Shown here piece after piece: positions 61,001-64,000 of a DNA stretch of 64,000 bases (positions within the stretch are counted from its first letter, which is position 1; each line of letters opens with the position of its first letter). Under the pieces are notes generated by a model, which saw nothing but the letters and a program-made list of their open reading frames with translations, had not been told where the DNA came from and did no database searches. A program made the translations under genes and the position numbers. This stretch comes from Streptomyces eurocidicus (GTDB taxonomy: Bacteria > Actinomycetota > Actinomycetes > Streptomycetales > Streptomycetaceae): contig NZ_LGUI01000004.1 of the NCBI RefSeq assembly GCF_002891295.1, positions 496,001 through 560,000 of the forward strand, in the 5' to 3' direction.

Positions 61001-64000
61001 GGAGCCGCCGAGGCGCGACGCGTAGTCGAAGTGGATGGCGCCCGCGTAGACGCCGGTGCGGCTGCCGCGCAGCGTGGTCGGGTCGATGCCCGCGCCTTCG
61101 ATGGTCTCCCAGGTGGTCTCCAGCAGCAGACGCTGCTGCGGGTCCATCGCGAGGGCCTCGCGCGGCGAGATCCCGAAGAACCCGGCGTCGAACTCGGTCG
61201 CCTCGTGGAGGAAGCCGCCGTCGCGGGTGTACGAGGTCCCCGGGCGCTCGCCCGTGGGGTCGTAGAGCCGCTCGGGGTTCCAGTCGCGGTCGGTCGGGAA
61301 GGTGGTCATCGCGTCGCCGCCGGAGGCCACCAGGTCCCACAGCAGGTCCGGGGAGGAGGCGCCGCCGGGGTAGCGGCAGCCCATGCCGACGATCGCGACG
61401 GGGTCGTCGTCCACGGCCTTGACGGGCGCGGCGGTGGTCTGTTCGGCCAGCCCGCCGGCCAGCTCGTCGCGCACGTACTCCATGAGGACGCGCGGCGTCG
61501 GGTAGTCGAAGACGAGAGTCACCGGCAGCCGCAGCCCCGTCCCCGCGTTGACACGGTTCCGCAGCTCGACGGCCGTGAGCGAGTCGAAGCCGCTCTCCTT
61601 GAACGACCGCTCCGGGTCCACGTCGTCGGCCCCGGCGTGCCCGAGGACGGCCGCGACATCGGTCCTGATGAGGTCGAGGATCGCCTCCTCGCGCTCGGCC
61701 CCGCTCAGCCCCGCGAGCCGCTGCCGCAGCCCCTCGGCCGCGGCCGACGAACGCGCCGCGGTACGCCGCGTACGCGTCCGCACCAGCCCGCTCAGCAGCG
61801 GCGGAAGCTGCTCGCCCGCGGCCGCCGCGAGGACGGCCATGTCGAGCCGCACGGGCGCGAGGGCGCCCAGGCCCAGGCTCTGCGCCGTGTCGAAGAGGCT
61901 CAGGCCCTCCTCGGTGGACAGCGGCGGCATCCCCGAGCGGTTCATCCGCTCCAGGTCCACGGCCGACAGCTCACCGCCCATGCCGCTCGCCCCGGCCCAC
62001 AGGCCCCACGCCAGCGACAGACCCGGCAGACCCGCCGTGCGGCGGCGCTGGGCCAGGGCGTCGATGAACGCGTTCGCGGAGGCGTAGTTGGCCTGGCCCG
62101 GGTTGCCGAAGACTCCGGCGACGGACGAGAACAGGACGAACGCGGAGAGGTCGAGGCCCTCCGTCAGCTCGTGGAGGTTGACGGCCGCGTCGACCTTGGC
62201 GCCGAAGACCGTGTCGATCTGCTCGGGCGTGAGGGAGGAGACGGTCGCGTCGTCGAGGACGCCGGCGGTGTGGATGACACCGGACAGCGGGTGCGCGACG
62301 GGTACGGACGCGAGGAGCGCGGCCAGCGCGTCGCGGTCGGCGGCGTCACAGGCGGCTACGGTCACCTCGGCGCCGAGGGCGGCGAGTTCGTCGCGCAGCT
62401 CGGCGGCACCGGGCGCGCCGAGGCCACGACGGCTGGTCAGCAGCAGGTGACGCACACCGTGCTCGGTGACCAGATGACGGGCGAACAGGGCGCCCAGCGC
62501 ACCCGTACCACCCGTGATCAGAACCGTGCCGTCGGCGTCCCACGGGCGCGGCACGGTCAGGACGACCTTGCCGACGTTGCGGGCCTGGCCCAGGTAGCGG
62601 AACGCCTCGGGGGCCCGGCGCACGTCCCACGCGGTGACCGGCAGGGCCTTGAGGACACCGGCGTCGACGAGCGCCACCAGCTCCACGAGCATCTCCTGGA
62701 TGCGGTCCGGGCCCGCCTCCATCATGTCGAACGCCTGGTAGGCGACACCCTGGTGGGCGGCGGCCACCTCGGCGGCGTCGCGGATGTCCGTCTTGCCCAT
62801 CTCGACGAACCGGCCGCCGCGCGGCAGCATCCGCAGCGAGGCGTCCACGAACTCGCCGGCCAGGCAGTCCAGCACCACGTCCATGCCACGACCGCCGGTG
62901 GCGGCCATGAACGCGTCGTGGAACTCCAGGTCGCGCGACGAGGCGAGGTGCGCGTCGTCCAGGCCGAAGGCCCGCAGCGTCGGCCACTTGCGCGGGCTCG
63001 CCGTGCCGTACACCTCGGCGCCCAGGTGGGCGGCGAGCTGCACGGCGGCCGTGCCCACACCGCCGGCGGCGGCGTGGATGAGGATCGACTCGCCGTCGCG
63101 CAGGCCCGCGAGGTCGACGAGCGCGTAGTAGGCCGTCAGATAGACGACGGGGGCGGCCGCGGCCTGGGCGAACGTCCAGCCCTCCGGCATCCGGACGACG
63201 AGCCGCCGGTCCGAGACGCTGTACGGGCCGAAGGAGGCCGACAGCAGGCCCATCACCCGGTCCCCGACCGCCAGGTCCGTCACGCCCGGCCCGGTCTCGA
63301 CGACGACGCCCGCGCCTTCCATGCCCAGCTCGCCGGCGTCGCCCGGGTACATGTCCAGGACGTTGAGCACGTCACGGAAGTTCAGACCGCTCGCCCGCAC
63401 CGAGACCCGGACCTGGCCCGGCTCCAGCGGGGCGAGGTTGGGCGCGGCGGGCACGAAACCGAGGCCCTGGAAGGTCCCCTTCGCGGTGATGTCGAGCCGC
63501 CAGGAGTCGGAGGTGTCGGCGGGCAGCGCCAGCACCTCCGAGGCGGACGCCCGTGCCAGCCGGGGCACGAACGCCTCACCGCCGCGCAGCGCCAGCTGGT
63601 GCTCACCGGCGGCGAGGGCACGCGCGAGCACCTCGCGCGACTCCTCCGACCCGTCGGTGTCGACGAGCACGAAGCGGCCCGGGTTCTCCGACTGGGCGGA
63701 CTTCACCAGGCCCCAGACGGCCGCCTGCGCCAGGTCCGCGACCGGCTCGGACGCCTCGACGGACACCCCGCCGCGCGTCAGCAGGACGAGCCGCGACTCG
63801 GCGAACCGCTCGTCGTCCAGCCACCGCTGCACAAGGGCGAGGGTCCGGTGGGCGGCGGTGTGGGCCGGGGCGGCGGAGTACCCGTCCCCGGTGGGGTGCG
63901 GGGCGTCGTCGGCGGTGGCCGGAGCCGGGACCGGGACGAGGACGAACTCGGGGGTGTCGGGGGCCTCGGGGGCCTTGGTGGTCCCGGTGGTCCCGGTGAG
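58061..64000 (-). CDS. Modular type I PKS, C-terminal part: ...ER-KR-ACP, KS-AT-ACP (runs off right edge)
   Basis: In reading order from the edge: post-DH/pseudo-KR linker (64000-63490), ER (63480-62530; GLNFRDVL, HAAAGGVGTAAVQ), KR (62525-61820; LDD, YASAN), ACP (Ser in GFDSLTAV, about 61590), KS (61400-60120; Cys 60884-60886, DTACSSSL), AT (59890-58930; GHSIGE, HAFH, hence malonyl), a low-complexity linker (58735-58335) and a final ACP (GFTSLTAV, Ser 58211-58213) followed by about 45 residues and the stop. The last module has no reductive domain, and no thioesterase or long docking tail follows. Just after the AT, FWGAVDRQDLNALA...SWRAR matches the element that normally introduces a KR, suggesting KR loss. 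The start, KS, AT and DH of the first module lie beyond the window. Confidence 0.95.
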   Translation of the reverse strand, partial: LTGTTGTTKAPEAPDTPEFVLVPVPAPATADDAPHPTGDGYSAAPAHTAAHRTLALVQRWLDDERFAESRLVLLTRGGVSVEASEPVADLAQAAVWGLVKSAQSENPGRFVLVDTDGSEESREVLARALAAGEHQLALRGGEAFVPRLARASASEVLALPADTSDSWRLDITAKGTFQGLGFVPAAPNLAPLEPGQVRVSVRASGLNFRDVLNVLDMYPGDAGELGMEGAGVVVETGPGVTDLAVGDRVMGLLSASFGPYSVSDRRLVVRMPEGWTFAQAAAAPVVYLTAYYALVDLAGLRDGESILIHAAAGGVGTAAVQLAAHLGAEVYGTASPRKWPTLRAFGLDDAHLASSRDLEFHDAFMAATGGRGMDVVLDCLAGEFVDASLRMLPRGGRFVEMGKTDIRDAAEVAAAHQGVAYQAFDMMEAGPDRIQEMLVELVALVDAGVLKALPVTAWDVRRAPEAFRYLGQARNVGKVVLTVPRPWDADGTVLITGGTGALGALFARHLVTEHGVRHLLLTSRRGLGAPGAAELRDELAALGAEVTVAACDAADRDALAALLASVPVAHPLSGVIHTAGVLDDATVSSLTPEQIDTVFGAKVDAAVNLHELTEGLDLSAFVLFSSVAGVFGNPGQANYASANAFIDALAQRRRTAGLPGLSLAWGLWAGASGMGGELSAVDLERMNRSGMPPLSTEEGLSLFDTAQSLGLGALAPVRLDMAVLAAAAGEQLPPLLSGLVRTRTRRTAARSSAAAEGLRQRLAGLSGAEREEAILDLIRTDVAAVLGHAGADDVDPERSFKESGFDSLTAVELRNRVNAGTGLRLPVTLVFDYPTPRVLMEYVRDELAGGLAEQTTAAPVKAVDDDPVAIVGMGCRYPGGASSPDLLWDLVASGGDAMTTFPTDRDWNPERLYDPTGERPGTSYTRDGGFLHEATEFDAGFFGISPREALAMDPQQRLLLETTWETIEGAGIDPTTLRGSRTGVYAGAIHFDYASRLGGSVPDDVGGFLGTGTSGGVMSGRVSYALGLEGPAVTVDTACSSSLVALHMAVQALRSGECDLALAGGVTVMSTPNAFVDFSRQGGLARDGRCKAFASAADGTGWGEGIGMLMVERLSDARRNGHRVLGIVRGTAINQDGASNGLTAPNGPSQQRVIRQALAVAGLSPADVDAVEAHGTGTTLGDPIEAQALLSTYGQERAGDEPLWLGSLKSNIGHTQAAAGVGGVIKMVMAMRNGVLPRTLHVDEPSKHVDWADGAVELLTENRDWPETGRPRRAGVSSFGFSGTNAHVIVEQAPPAEEAERTAERELPVVPLVMSAKSEKALAAQVARIRTAAAGRDLRDVGLTLATSRAHFDHRAVVVGTESATGKAVGGKLAALFTGQGAQRAGMGRELYAAFPVFAEAFDAACAALGLDPAVLDDAEALARTENTQPALFAVEVALFRLAESWGVRPDFVAGHSIGEIAAAHVAGVFSLEDAGKLVAARARLMQALPAGGAMVSLRATEADVRAVLVDGVDIAAINGPSSVVISGDEHAVAQVAGRFEKARRLNVSHAFHSSLMDGMLAGFREVAESLTYGVPAIPVVSNLTGHLATAQELCSPEYWVRHVRGTVRFGDGVRTLHDQGVRVFLEIGPDAVLSAMAQECLPGARNLAFVPAQRRDRTEAQAVVTALGKLHVAGGRVDWEAFFAGTGARRVDLPTYPFQRRHYWLESTPDAAGDGDTEGGASLGSLDAEFWGAVDRQDLNALAALLPSLASWRARNGSGAPAAAEAAAPRAEAPRVEETRATAPRTEAPGAGAPRAEAPRTEAFTMAKKPVEAYQAEDRSSRRRSSGRSAPAAPYGVSAPPAPYGVSAPAAPPAPYGVSAPAAPHGGSAPEAPAGDVRAFYERVADLSEGERLDILCEILIRETAAVLGLDDLDEIDEDADLLNMGFTSLTAVELRNRLERITGLELPATLVYDHRTIYDVCEFLLEELEDMAEELDL
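58376..58515 (-). repeat. In-protein APYGVSAP repeats in the AT-ACP linker
   Basis: The frame encodes three copies of APYGVSAP and a decayed fourth (APHGGSAP) separated by short Pro/Ala spacers. A second repeat style (PRTEAP/PRAEAP) lies just before it (58600-58700). Confidence 0.85.

Noticed and set aside
1..64000. tRNA, rRNA, CRISPR array, phage or replication origin
   Set aside because: No cloverleaf-like sequence, rRNA segment, regular spaced repeats with unique spacers, or phage/integrase genes were recognised by eye.

Overview
The window is very GC-rich DNA with strong actinomycete (Streptomyces-like) character: GTG starts, ATGA/GTGA overlaps between genes, long GC-rich hairpin terminators between convergent genes, and modular type I polyketide synthase (PKS) genes. 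Nearly all of it is secondary-metabolism DNA, and both ends lie inside PKS genes.

Left part (1-22 kb). The left edge holds, on the minus strand, the N-terminal half of a starting PKS with a KSQ-AT-ACP loading module followed by KS-AT. Next come an SDR gene and a plus-strand operon: P450, sugar 3,4-ketoisomerase, PLP aminotransferase, rmlA, rmlB and a 2,3-dehydratase. An integral-membrane acyltransferase, an IS701-transposase-like gene lacking its first catalytic Asp, a GAF/PucR regulator, a transaldolase-like protein without the Schiff-base Lys, a 3,5-epimerase and an OleD-type glycosyltransferase follow. The promoters here share a motif, TGTGTCA-N7-CTTG(T/C)C, placed just upstream of -35/-10 boxes.

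Middle (22-40 kb). A plus-strand operon encodes an alkoxymalonyl-ACP set (3-hydroxyacyl dehydrogenase, ACP, acyl dehydrogenase, FkbH-like) and a sugar 3-C-methyltransferase. Opposing it are an aldo/keto reductase and a 4-ketoreductase; together with the 2,3-dehydratase and epimerase these complete a mycarose-type branched deoxysugar route. A SnoaL-like/XRE pair, a flavoprotein-TPR fusion and an Rrf2 regulator come next. Then follows a sulfation cassette: cysQ-cysD-cysNC, divergent from a type II thioesterase and a sulfotransferase. Heptamer repeats with 11-bp period occur in the two divergent promoters of this part.

Right part (40-64 kb). A 3637-residue PKS begins with a loading ACP and carries two KS-AT-DH-KR-ACP modules. 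Beside it are a PLP decarboxylase, a protein with two fused adenylation domains, a free ACP, a VinK-like acyltransferase and a VinJ-like amidohydrolase. This is the beta-amino-acid starter system known from vicenistatin-type macrolactams. The right edge holds the C-terminal part of another PKS (ER-KR-ACP, then KS-AT-ACP), in which the last module seems to have lost a KR and carries a repeat-rich linker.

The window therefore contains two different polyketide initiation systems, a KSQ loading module (acetyl starter) and a protected beta-amino acyl starter, with different promoter motifs on the two sides. I infer two adjoining clusters, one glycosylated macrolide-like and one macrolactam-like, or a fused supercluster; the ownership of the middle genes is uncertain.
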